Assembly (NCBI RefSeq): GCF_016593235.1
Contig: NZ_AP023065.1
Coordinates: forward strand, 310,001-374,000
Length of the DNA stretch: 64,000 nt
Source: Nitratiruptor sp. YY09-18
Lineage (GTDB): Bacteria; Campylobacterota; Campylobacteria; Campylobacterales; Nitratiruptoraceae
Direction of reading: 5' to 3'
Shown: one piece after another, positions 7,646 through 15,571 of the stretch
How the letters are laid out: every line of letters begins with the position of its first letter
How positions within the stretch are numbered: the first letter of the stretch is position 1
Notes under the pieces: model-generated
The model's database searches: none
What the model was told of the DNA's origin: nothing
What the model saw: the letters and a program-made list of their open reading frames with translations, nothing else
Translations under genes and position numbers: made by a program

Positions 7646-9019
7646 TTATTTATTTTTTTCTTCCAGTTCTTTTTTTAATGAATCGTCTGCATACTGTAAA
7701 GCATCTTTACTATCTTTCACAGCAGCCAGAACTACATCTTTATCTTTTTTCAATGAATCATCCGCAAATTGTAAAGCATAGCCATTGCTTTTTACAGCAG
7801 CCAACATAAAATCTTTATCTTTTTTCAATGACTCATCTGCATATTTCAGAGAGGCGCCAAAGTTTTTCACAGCAGCCAGAACTACATCTTTATCTTTTTT
7901 CAGTGAATTATCTGCATATTGCAAAGCATTGCCATTGCTTTTCACAATAGCCAGGACTACATCTTTATCTTTTTTCAATGAATTATCCGCATATTGCAAA
8001 GCTTCGCCATTACATTCCACAGCAGCCAGGACTACATCTTTATCCTTTTTCAGTGAATCATCTGCATATTGCAATACATAGCCATTATGTTTCACAGCAA
8101 TCAGAACTACGACTTTATCCTTTTTCAGTGAGTCATCCGCATATTCCAATGCAGAGCCAGCATTTATATGAGAATTAAGTGCAATTAAGACTACATCTTT
8201 ATCTTTTTTCAGTGAATTATCTGCATATTGCAAAGCATCGCCATTATTTTTCACAGCAGCCAGGACTACATCTTTATCTTTTTTCAGTGAATTATCTGCA
8301 TATTGCAAAGCATCGCCATTATTTTTCACAGCAGCCAGGACTATATCTTTATCTTTTTTCAGTGAATTATCTGCATATTGCAAAGCATCGCCATTATTTT
8401 TCACAGCAGCCAGGACTACATCTTTATCTTTTTTCAGTGAATTATCTGCATATTGCAAAGCATCGCCATTATTTTTCACAGCAGCCAGGACTACATCTTT
8501 ATCTTTTTTCAGTGAATTATCCGCATATATCAAAGAAAATGCATCACTTTTCACGGCGTTAAGCATAAAATTTTTATCTTTTTTCAATGAATTATCTGCA
8601 TATTCTAAAAAAATAGAATTATGTTTCACAGCAGCCAGGACTACATCTTTATCTTTTTTCAGTGAGTCATCCGCATATTTCAAAGCATCGCCATAGTTTT
8701 TCACAGCAGCCAGGACTACATCTTTATCTTTTTTTAGTGAATCATCTGCATATTGCAAAGCATAGCTATAATTTTTTACAATATTTAAAAAAATATTTTT
8801 GTTGGTTTGTAGATCTTTACATATTTTTATTTTATAATCAACAAAACCATTTTGATTTTGTTTCTTTTTTTCTAGTGCTTCTATAAAGCTTTCCTTATCA
8901 CAAACATCTATGTTTTTATCGAATTTTATTGAAAGTATTCCTACAATTATAATTATTACTGCTAATAAGCCTATGAAGGTTTTAAAAATGATTTTTAAAA
9001 ATTTCAAAATTAAATTCAT
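7646..9019 (-). CDS. Membrane-anchored DUF4116 repeat protein
   Basis: Function unknown. Residues about 8-32 form one strong membrane segment (IGLLAVIIIIVGILSIKF). After a short spacer the rest of the 457 residues is 15 tandem repeats of about 25 residues, consensus DVVLAAVKNNGDALQYADNSLKKDK split over two helices; one copy carries a 3-residue insertion. This is the DUF4116 pattern, predicted to build an all-helical solenoid, probably facing the periplasm. Four adjacent repeats are nearly identical even at the DNA level. The ATG follows AAGGAG. Oriented with the agu run but separated by 26 nt; I assign it to the island because of its base composition and lack of any metabolic link. Confidence 0.85.
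   Translation of the reverse strand: MNLILKFLKIIFKTFIGLLAVIIIIVGILSIKFDKNIDVCDKESFIEALEKKKQNQNGFVDYKIKICKDLQTNKNIFLNIVKNYSYALQYADDSLKKDKDVVLAAVKNYGDALKYADDSLKKDKDVVLAAVKHNSIFLEYADNSLKKDKNFMLNAVKSDAFSLIYADNSLKKDKDVVLAAVKNNGDALQYADNSLKKDKDVVLAAVKNNGDALQYADNSLKKDKDIVLAAVKNNGDALQYADNSLKKDKDVVLAAVKNNGDALQYADNSLKKDKDVVLIALNSHINAGSALEYADDSLKKDKVVVLIAVKHNGYVLQYADDSLKKDKDVVLAAVECNGEALQYADNSLKKDKDVVLAIVKSNGNALQYADNSLKKDKDVVLAAVKNFGASLKYADESLKKDKDFMLAAVKSNGYALQFADDSLKKDKDVVLAAVKDSKDALQYADDSLKKELEEKNK
8191..8521. repeat. Four near-perfect tandem copies of a 75-bp unit inside the DUF4116 gene
   Basis: Copies begin at 8191, 8266, 8341 and 8416 (exact 75-bp period) and the match continues into a fifth partial copy to 8521. 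The only difference I see between the four full copies is a C-to-T change at 8344, giving DIV instead of DVV. Flanking repeat units on both sides are diverged. DNA identity this high points to recent expansion by slippage or recombination, or to gene conversion. Confidence 0.95.
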
Positions 9020-9058
9020 TTCATACTCCTTGATATTTATAGTAATCTCATAATTTGT

Positions 9059-9064
9059 TATAAT
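9059..9064 (+). promoter_or_regulatory. Possible -10 box for the TAXI/channel operon
   Basis: TATAAT lies in the 100-bp divergent gap between the DUF4116 gene and the TAXI gene. A second TATAAT at 9105-9110 sits only 10 nt before the ATG at 9120; if that one is used, the ATG at 9144 would be the likelier start. AT-rich sequence makes chance matches common. Confidence 0.3.
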
Positions 9065-9119
9065 TTGAAACTAAATTATACAGGATATTCTATGCAATAT
9101 CAAATATAATAAGTATGTC

Positions 9120-9959
9120 ATGTTAAATAATGTTTATTATAAAATGAAAATTGCTAAAAAAATTGATTTTTTAAAATTAATATATTTTCTGCTTCTTTTC
9201 ACTTCAATTGATGCTTATTCACAAAAGGAATATTCCATATTCACAGCATCGTCTAATGGCGATTATTATTCACTTGTCATCAAGGCAAATAAAAAGTGTA
9301 ATTTACATTTAAAGCCAGTTGAAACAAGAGGTAGTTTGGATAATATTAAAAAATTAATACATTCTAAGTATCCTACTTATGCAATTGTACAAGGAGATGT
9401 ATTAGATTTTGTTAAAAAAATATCAAATTCTGATATTAAAAATAAAATAAAATATGTAAAAAAATTACAAAATTATACAGAAGCAATTTATGTAATTAGA
9501 AATAAAACTGATAAATCATATCATAAATTAACAAAATTAAATAACAATATTAAAAAAATAAAGAATATAAAACCAATTTCTATAGGTCGTTTTGGTTCTG
9601 GTAGCAGTATAACAGGGTATAATTTACTTACGCCATTAGAATTAAACCCCAATATAGTTTATATGGAAAAAGATGAAGCTTTGAATTCATTATTAAATAA
9701 AAAAATATTAATGATTGTATATGTAGCAAAATATAATAAAAAAAATAACAAAATCGCAAAATGGGTAAGTAATATAATTGCACAATTTCCCCAATATCTT
9801 GAATTAATGGAGATTGATCCTTTGTCATATGGAAAAAACTTTTATCAACAGACAGTCTCTTATAAAAATACAAAATTAATACTTATACCTACATATTTTA
9901 TATCTACAGATTCTGACTCTAAAAAAAATATGGAAATATATCAATGTTTAAATTATTAA
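9120..9959 (+). CDS. TAXI-family periplasmic solute-binding protein, orphan
   Basis: Resembles the TAXI class of TRAP solute-binding proteins. Visible family motifs: a TASSNGDYYSLV phosphate-loop-like start, VETRGSLDNIKKL (family: T-GS-xNI), YAIVQGDVLDF, and IGRFGSGSSITGYNLL. A hydrophobic segment (about 17-31, IYFLLLFTSIDAYS) acts as signal peptide or anchor. At 279 residues it is slightly short for the family. No TRAP membrane subunits lie in the window, so it is not an obvious transporter part. Its end overlaps the next gene, a binding-domain/ion-channel fusion, by 16 nt, so the two are probably co-translated. Start could be ATG 9120 or ATG 9144; neither has a clear ribosome site. I infer a sensory, ligand-presenting role. 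Confidence 0.75.
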   Translation: MLNNVYYKMKIAKKIDFLKLIYFLLLFTSIDAYSQKEYSIFTASSNGDYYSLVIKANKKCNLHLKPVETRGSLDNIKKLIHSKYPTYAIVQGDVLDFVKKISNSDIKNKIKYVKKLQNYTEAIYVIRNKTDKSYHKLTKLNNNIKKIKNIKPISIGRFGSGSSITGYNLLTPLELNPNIVYMEKDEALNSLLNKKILMIVYVAKYNKKNNKIAKWVSNIIAQFPQYLELMEIDPLSYGKNFYQQTVSYKNTKLILIPTYFISTDSDSKKNMEIYQCLNY

Positions 9960-11926
9960 TTTTGTTATTAATAACAATATCTGTTTATGCTGATGAATAT
10001 AAAAAGGTTTTAGTTATAACCAATTACAACCCTTTTAGAGCAGACACAGAAGCATTTAAAAAAGGACTTGATGATGTAAAAAAAGAAATTGAACGTAAAT
10101 ATCCAAAAATAAAAGTAGTTTATACAAATATTTTTATAGATAGAAAAAATAAAAAATTAATAGAAAAAGATATTAATAAACTTGAAAAAATATTAAATGA
10201 TAAATTTCTTTTTATTGTTGCTCCTGGTATATCGAAAGCTTTTGGAACAGTTGCACCTTGCTTACCTAAAGACACACCGATTATAACTGCATCTTCTGCT
10301 ATTGATGAATTACAAAAATTTAAAGGTAATATTTTTTCAACTAGCGACCTTCCAAGGTATTCTAAAGCCAAAGATATTTATAAATTAAAAAAAATAATTA
10401 AATATAAAAGAATTATTAATGTTTATGATAAACAACCAGGAAGCTATCCTATTTATATTTTGAAAGCCTTTGCTAAAGATAATCCCGATATAAAAATAAT
10501 AAATATAAATCTTACCAGTATTAACAAAGGGTTTTTGGACAAATATGGTAATGATGCATTATTTTATATATCTGCAAACGGAACAAAATCTTGTAAGATT
10601 ATTTTTGATAGATTAAATTTTATTATAAAGAATTTAGAATTTTTATATAACAAAAAATATAATATTAGCTACTATTTGTCCTATTTTTCTACTATTTATT
10701 CTTATAAAAATGATAAAAAAGTTTTTTCTAGTTCATCAATTACAAGTAATAAAAAAAATATATTTGAATATGAATATTTAAGACCATTAAAATATAAAAA
10801 TGAAAAGCTTATAAAAAGATATGATCAAGCATTTAGATGGTATTATCCAAAAATACTATTAGGATTAAGAGGGTTAGAAAACTTTGATTTAGATATTAAC
10901 GTTTTACATAGAATTATAATTGACAATCTTAAGAAGACAAATATTTATAATCCATTTGTAGATAAAAGAACTAGATATATTTATGCTTTTGAAAAAAAAG
11001 ATTACAATGGAAGAGAAATATATTTTAATGCCATAAGAAAATATAATATTTTAAAAAACTATCTTTATATATTGAGTTCTGGGCAAAAATTATTAAATCC
11101 AATCCAAATTTTTAATGATTTTAAGTATCATACCATCTATGTCACTCCTCAAATTAAAAAACTAAAAATTCTAACTTTAGATGCTACAAAAGCAAAAGTT
11201 GATTTAGTAATTAGAGCAGCAAGTATCAATAAAAATTTTGAATTTGGCAAAAGTATATTAATGAAATCGGCAAAAAAAGATGATTTCGATATTAAACTTT
11301 TAAGTTCTAGTAAAATAACATTTTTAAATACGCCATTATATTATAAAGTTTATAATATACATTTAATGATCAATATCAATAGTGATTTATTTAAATTTCC
11401 ATATGATAAACAGATAATTAATATTCCTTTCTATCCGAATAATTTTTCTAAAGATCACTATGTAATTCAAATGATAAATGATAAAAACCAATATGACGCA
11501 ACAATCTCAGATAACTGGTTTATAGATAAACATTTTCCAACTTATTCAAGACAAATATATAAAGTTGAAAATGGATTAGATAAAAAGCTAAAAGTTTTAC
11601 TTACGGATATAAATTATTTTACACTTCAAATTAAACGTAAAGATCCTTTGCAAATTATATTGAAATATTTTTTACCAGCAATAATATTACTTTTTATGGC
11701 TATATTTATAGGATACTTCATCTTTAAAAAATATAGTCAAAATCATATTGCCATAATAAGTGATGTTCTTTTGGGAATAATTTCTATCTATTTCATATAT
11801 AGTTTATTGATACAAATTGAAACTTTAATAATTATGGATTTAGTTTTTTATGTAATTATATTTATGGTAATATTATTAATAATTTCAATTTTTATACTAG
11901 AAAAATTAGGATATATCAATAAATAA
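9944..11926 (+). CDS. Periplasmic-binding domain fused to a pentameric ligand-gated ion channel module
   Basis: A 660-residue envelope protein. Residues 1-16 are a signal peptide. About 19-330 resembles a type-1 ABC-substrate-binding fold (KKVLVITNYNP start, ITASSAIDEL, RIINVYDKQPGS hinge). About 390-565 fits the beta-sandwich ligand domain of pentameric ligand-gated channels: FPYDKQ at 485-490 is the conserved Pro-loop (GLIC has YPFDSQ-like sequence), followed by DNWFI and a FTLQIKRKDP segment just before the membrane. TM1 (about 569-594) carries the conserved proline P578; TM2 (about 603-622) would line the pore; TM3 is about 627-652. The protein ends at 660 with no fourth helix, unlike GLIC or ELIC. 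Inferred role: ion flux gated by a periplasmic solute. No search could be run; the Pro-loop/TM1 pattern is the main support. Confidence 0.72.
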   Translation: MFKLLILLLITISVYADEYKKVLVITNYNPFRADTEAFKKGLDDVKKEIERKYPKIKVVYTNIFIDRKNKKLIEKDINKLEKILNDKFLFIVAPGISKAFGTVAPCLPKDTPIITASSAIDELQKFKGNIFSTSDLPRYSKAKDIYKLKKIIKYKRIINVYDKQPGSYPIYILKAFAKDNPDIKIININLTSINKGFLDKYGNDALFYISANGTKSCKIIFDRLNFIIKNLEFLYNKKYNISYYLSYFSTIYSYKNDKKVFSSSSITSNKKNIFEYEYLRPLKYKNEKLIKRYDQAFRWYYPKILLGLRGLENFDLDINVLHRIIIDNLKKTNIYNPFVDKRTRYIYAFEKKDYNGREIYFNAIRKYNILKNYLYILSSGQKLLNPIQIFNDFKYHTIYVTPQIKKLKILTLDATKAKVDLVIRAASINKNFEFGKSILMKSAKKDDFDIKLLSSSKITFLNTPLYYKVYNIHLMININSDLFKFPYDKQIINIPFYPNNFSKDHYVIQMINDKNQYDATISDNWFIDKHFPTYSRQIYKVENGLDKKLKVLLTDINYFTLQIKRKDPLQIILKYFLPAIILLFMAIFIGYFIFKKYSQNHIAIISDVLLGIISIYFIYSLLIQIETLIIMDLVFYVIIFMVILLIISIFILEKLGYINK

Positions 11927-11937
11927 TAAAGAAAATC

Positions 11938-12588
11938 ATGTGTAAAAAAATTTTCTATATTTTAATTTCAATGATTATTATTTGCATAGCTGGTTTTTTC
12001 TCATTTAGTGATGAAATATTAACAGAATATGCGAAATTTTTTACCGTCAATAACGCAACTAAAAAAGCAGATTTGATTTTTATACTTGGTGGAAATCCAA
12101 AAACTAGACCAGCAAAAGCTGTTGAGCTCGTTAAACAAGGCTTTTCTAATAAGGTTGTTATGACTCATATCAAAGATAAAGCTTTAAAATATCAAAACTT
12201 TTTTATTAAAGAAGAAAAACTGACAGAAGCAATATTAAAAAGTGAATCTATTCCATTTAAAATAATACCTTGCATAAAAAAAGATGGAGCCACAAGTACT
12301 TTTGATGAAGCATATTCATTAGCTGAGTATGTAAAAAATAACAATTTAAAACATGTTATTATTGTTACTGATGCCTTCCATACAAAAAGAGCCTTGTATG
12401 CATTCAAAAAAATTTTTAGGCTTGAAAAACTCAATACCAAAGTTGAAGTAGCAGCCGCTTATAATGGTGTTTATAGGGAAAACAATTGGTGGAAAACTGA
12501 AAAAGGTTTAAGATCTTACATCATAGAACCTATAAAGTTTTTATTTTATATATTTAATTCCAAAAACTTAAACACTATAAATAATTAA
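11938..12588 (+). CDS. DUF218 (YdcF/SanA-like) membrane-anchored protein
   Basis: Begins with one membrane helix (about 4-22, KIFYILISMIIICIAGFF), then a DUF218 domain: DLIFILGGN, RPAKAVELVKQGF, and the C-terminal VTDAFHTKRALYAFKK motif. Family members are linked to envelope or vancomycin-resistance phenotypes and lack a settled enzyme activity. It starts 11 nt after the channel gene and shares its low-GC composition, so it is probably the third gene of the same operon. Its job there is unknown. Confidence 0.8.
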   Translation: MCKKIFYILISMIIICIAGFFSFSDEILTEYAKFFTVNNATKKADLIFILGGNPKTRPAKAVELVKQGFSNKVVMTHIKDKALKYQNFFIKEEKLTEAILKSESIPFKIIPCIKKDGATSTFDEAYSLAEYVKNNNLKHVIIVTDAFHTKRALYAFKKIFRLEKLNTKVEVAAAYNGVYRENNWWKTEKGLRSYIIEPIKFLFYIFNSKNLNTINN

Positions 12589-13028
12589 TTAAATTTATAA
12601 TTTAGTTATTAATAAAATTAATATAAAATGGAATTGTATCACTAATGCATGAACTTATTAGTCATGTAGAAATATTAAACATCTCCTAGGTCATAGAATA
12701 AATGTTAATGTTAAAAAAGGTTGAAATATAGTATTTTTTTGCTAAAAAGATCTCCTCAAGTCGCTAAATTACTTAGTAAATATAAAATTAGGTATATTAG
12801 AATTATCTCATTAAAAATGAGCAAACAAGAATTAGAGTAATTATTGTTAGGATAAATATGAAGAGGCATATTACAAAGATTAAAATCATTGATATATATT
12901 GAGAAATCGCCAGAATATATATAATAAGTATTTATATAATTAAATTTTATATTTTTGGGACTAGTAAACCTTTTAATATATAAATGGCACAAGTGATATA
13001 AACAATAACTCTAAATATTTTTGAGATT
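12589..13028. other. 440-bp AT-rich gap without a credible gene
   Basis: Lies between two genes that converge. On the plus strand, about 12745-12840 reads as a short open stretch (RSPQVAKLLSKYKIRYI...) ending in a stop, without a start or ribosome site; it could be a leftover of a transposase-like gene, but I cannot name the family. No hairpin-plus-T-run terminator stands out. Confidence 0.4.
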
Positions 13029-13775
13029 TTATCTACTATTTTCAAACCTAAATATATTTAATATACCTCGCTGTTTTAGAGATATAAACTTATCAGCCTT
13101 TAAGGTATTTATACCAGGTCCTTTTATTGGAAAAATATCTATATTGTTATAAGCTTTTGAGCGAACATAATGTGTTACATACGGTATACCATCTTTTTCA
13201 ATATAAGATACTACACCAATATGCCCAAAAATTTTTCCATTTGGTAAATTTTTAGCATCCTTGATTCCGCTAGGCCAAATTACTATATCCCCAATTTTTA
13301 AGTTTTTAATATCAAAGCTATTTAAAGAATTATTTTTCGATACATAAATTAAATGGAAATTTTTATCATATAGTAATTTTTTATAAAGTGAAAATGTATT
13401 AAAACGTTTTAAATAAGAGTTGAAACCTAAATAATACATAATTCCATGAATAAATCCTGTACAGTCAAATCCCTTTTTAAAATTTTTGATGTCGCCACCC
13501 CAATTGTATGGCAACCTGTAATTTTTTTCTAATTTATTCATCTCATAAGCAACTGTACCAATATTAATAATATCTTTATTATTTGTTAGATTTGAAATTG
13601 CTTCTTTTATATATAAATTTTTTTTTGCAATTGAAGTGTGGTTTATTAAAGATATTCTTCTTTGCGAAGAAAAAATTTTTCGAGTATTTTTATAATCTAA
13701 ATTGTCATCTTCTAAAAAGATTATTATTGCAAATGGAAATATCACTATGATTAAAAAAAATAGTTTGTAATTCAT
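13029..13775 (-). CDS. NlpC/P60-type secreted peptidase or amidase
   Basis: Likely cell-wall or peptide hydrolase outside the cytoplasm. N-terminal membrane helix (about 4-21) then a domain with the NlpC/P60 landmarks: YNWGGD, FDCTGF with nucleophile C105, and FGHIGVVSYIE with general-base H185. Length 248 residues from the ATG at 13775, which is 2 nt after the upstream stop; a longer reading would run into the DUF350 gene. Forms a tight minus-strand trio with the DUF350 and TerB-like genes. The cleaved bond is unknown, and the spacing between C and H (80 residues) is longer than in compact members. Confidence 0.75.
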   Translation of the reverse strand: MNYKLFFLIIVIFPFAIIIFLEDDNLDYKNTRKIFSSQRRISLINHTSIAKKNLYIKEAISNLTNNKDIINIGTVAYEMNKLEKNYRLPYNWGGDIKNFKKGFDCTGFIHGIMYYLGFNSYLKRFNTFSLYKKLLYDKNFHLIYVSKNNSLNSFDIKNLKIGDIVIWPSGIKDAKNLPNGKIFGHIGVVSYIEKDGIPYVTHYVRSKAYNNIDIFPIKGPGINTLKADKFISLKQRGILNIFRFENSR

Positions 13776-13777
13776 AG

Positions 13778-14005
13778 TTATGGTCGAATTATTGAACTCA
13801 CCACCCAAGCACATGCGATAATAAGGGATGCAAGAACTATGGCAACCGAAATATTATTTTCTTTTATTTCTTTCCACTCACTTACTTCACCAGTAAATTT
13901 ATCAAACATCCATAACGTAATAATTATACCCAAGCCAATACTAATTGAACCAACAATAGCCCATCCAAATGTAACAACATAATCGAGCAAAATTTGTTTT
14001 ATCAA
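13778..14005 (-). CDS. DUF350 family small membrane protein
   Basis: A 75-residue protein with two membrane helices (about 8-32 and 50-70) and the family pattern YVVTFGWAIVGSISIGLG. DUF350 proteins are inner-membrane proteins of unknown function. Start options are TTG 14011 or TTG 14005; AAAAGGA lies six bases before the latter, so I prefer it. Located between a TerB-like and an NlpC/P60 gene on the same strand with gaps of 2-14 nt. Confidence 0.78.
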   Translation of the reverse strand: MIKQILLDYVVTFGWAIVGSISIGLGIIITLWMFDKFTGEVSEWKEIKENNISVAIVLASLIIACAWVVSSIIRP

Positions 14006-14019
14006 GATCAATCCTTTTC

Positions 14020-14370
14020 TTATATATCAAAAAGGTCTCTTCTGATTTTATCAAAAAGCTCATACTCTTTATTTTGTATGCCATCACTAATAATTATTTC
14101 ATTAATATACATCATCAACCTTGTTTTTTGCATAGGTAATTTTGCCAAAAATTCTTTAATGATTAATATATCGTCACTAATATCATCTTGTCGAAGTGCT
14201 TGTTCAAATAGATCATTTATTCTACTTTGATTTAATTGAAATTCTCTTTCAAAAAAATTAAAAAATTTCTTTTTTTCTCGTTCAGATACAGTACCATCCA
14301 TATTAATCATCTTACCCAAAATATTTGCATAAGCTTTAGAAAGTCTAGTTGTATCTATCATATTTTCCAT
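14020..14370 (-). CDS. TerB-like small cytoplasmic protein
   Basis: A 116-residue all-helical acidic protein. ILGKMINMDGTVSEREKKKF, followed by a helix and the second half-repeat MYINEIIISDGIQNKEYELF, matches the duplicated acidic DG-xxS/N-xxE pattern of TerB-fold proteins that bind metal near membranes. AAAGGA sits 6 nt before the ATG. First gene of a trio with DUF350 and NlpC/P60 genes. The family assignment rests on that pattern only. Confidence 0.65.
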   Translation of the reverse strand: MENMIDTTRLSKAYANILGKMINMDGTVSEREKKKFFNFFEREFQLNQSRINDLFEQALRQDDISDDILIIKEFLAKLPMQKTRLMMYINEIIISDGIQNKEYELFDKIRRDLFDI

Positions 14371-14431
14371 TGTAGTCCTTTCTTTAATTTTTTTATCATT
14401 GAATCATGAGAACATCCAATTGGGCAAACGC

Positions 14432-15112
14432 TTATAATCCTTTGCAGTTTCTAATTGTGTAAGCAAAACCTTCACCATAATAAGGTGAAAATAAAATATA
14501 TGAAGGGTGAAGTGCTTTTACATTGACCTTACCGTTTTTGTATTTACATAAACCCTTTTGTAAGCTTTTCAAAACTTTTTTATTGTCACTTGTATTTTTA
14601 GGTTTTAGTTCTTCAAAACGTTTAATATTTACCTGGTACAAAAACACAGCCTTGGGATGACTTGTAAAAATGCCGAACAACCTATTTATGTCTTTATTTT
14701 GACCGATAGTGCTGTTTTTTACATTTTTTATAGTTGTCTCAGTTGCTTCAAATTTCGTTTTACAACCAAACGGAAAAGGCAAAACGGCAATTTTGTCTAT
14801 ATCTCTTCCTTTTTTCAGATTATAGTGATAAAATATATAAATGGGCTTTGATGCATTGAAGCTTTTTCGCTTTTTTGGCGATGAACAGTTTTCTTCAAGA
14901 ATTTTCTCGTAATTTGTCTTTAGTTTATTTTTATCTGTTGGCACTCTGAAGGACATAAGTACATATACCTTTTTTCCGTTTGCCGTTGTCATCATAATGC
15001 TTCCTGCTCTTACTTGTTTTACTTTCTCTACTGTATTTTCTTGAGTATTTGCCAAAAGAATAGTACTTGATAATGCAATGGCGAATCCCGATGAAATTAT
15101 TTTTTTTATCAT
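14432..15112 (-). CDS. Secreted protein of unknown function
   Basis: Not recognised. Signal peptide at 1-21 (SSGFAIALSSTILLANTQ), then a 205-residue soluble part with four or five cysteines (NCSSP, FGCKT, LCKY, RNCKG) that could form disulfides in the periplasm. AAGGAG seven bases before the ATG supports the start. Same strand as the TerB trio with a 61-nt gap, so a shared transcript is possible. Confidence 0.75.
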   Translation of the reverse strand: MIKKIISSGFAIALSSTILLANTQENTVEKVKQVRAGSIMMTTANGKKVYVLMSFRVPTDKNKLKTNYEKILEENCSSPKKRKSFNASKPIYIFYHYNLKKGRDIDKIAVLPFPFGCKTKFEATETTIKNVKNSTIGQNKDINRLFGIFTSHPKAVFLYQVNIKRFEELKPKNTSDNKKVLKSLQKGLCKYKNGKVNVKALHPSYILFSPYYGEGFAYTIRNCKGL

Positions 15113-15220
15113 AATGCACTCCTTTATTTTTACAGGAATCTATACCATAATCGACAGTTAGTTTAAGTTCTAGAGAATAATGCATATTTATTATAACTAA
15201 TAAAAGCTGGCTTCACTATA

Positions 15221-15407
15221 TCAATAACGATAAATTTCTTGCCGAAGAATTCTCATTACAGTTTCATCCAATTTTTTTATTTTAGGATTGGTATCTTTCA
15301 TAATCCATACTATCATTTTTACCTTTGATTAACCATCAGCAGATATAAAAGTACCAAGTAGTGTAAAAGTTGTTGCAATTTTGATAGACAGAAGCTTTTT
15401 TATTCAT
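15221..15407 (-). pseudogene. Frameshifted remnant of a small secreted protein
   Basis: AGAGGAAACAAC precedes an ATG at 15407. Read straight, only 23 codons follow. Removing one A from the early A-run gives a clean signal peptide (MNKKLLSIKIATTFTLLGT...), then one in-frame TAA, then 35 more codons (SKVKMIVWIMKDTNPKIKK...) ending in TGA at 15221. One frameshift and one stop over 62 codons suggests a decayed gene; the family is not known. Confidence 0.45.
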
Positions 15408-15571
15408 GTTGTTTCCTCTTTAATGCATTTATCCCAACACATCACCCAAAGGTTGCATAAGTTCATTCACATATGGCACTCAGCAAAGGAGAGTAAGAAG
15501 TGTAGATTAGAGATAAGTGGTATGGAATTAAAAGAGTAAAAAGATTAGAGCAAAATTACTACAATAGCCTT

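Noticed and set aside
8191-8521. Possible CRISPR array
   Set aside because: The repeats are contiguous 75-bp units with no spacers and encode protein; no cas genes nearby.
8179-8562. Long plus-strand open frame opposite the DUF4116 repeats
   Set aside because: A 75-bp repeat divisible by three keeps a frame open on the other strand. The product is a repeated artefact rich in His/Tyr with no ribosome site.
11926-11940. Frameshift linking the channel gene to DUF218 to supply a fourth helix
   Set aside because: The channel frame ends in a normal stop and DUF218 has its own ATG; no slippery run is present, so a fusion is not supported.
12756-12992. 78-codon minus-strand frame in the AT-rich gap
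   Set aside because: No ribosome site, composition typical of random AT-rich sequence, no recognisable pattern.
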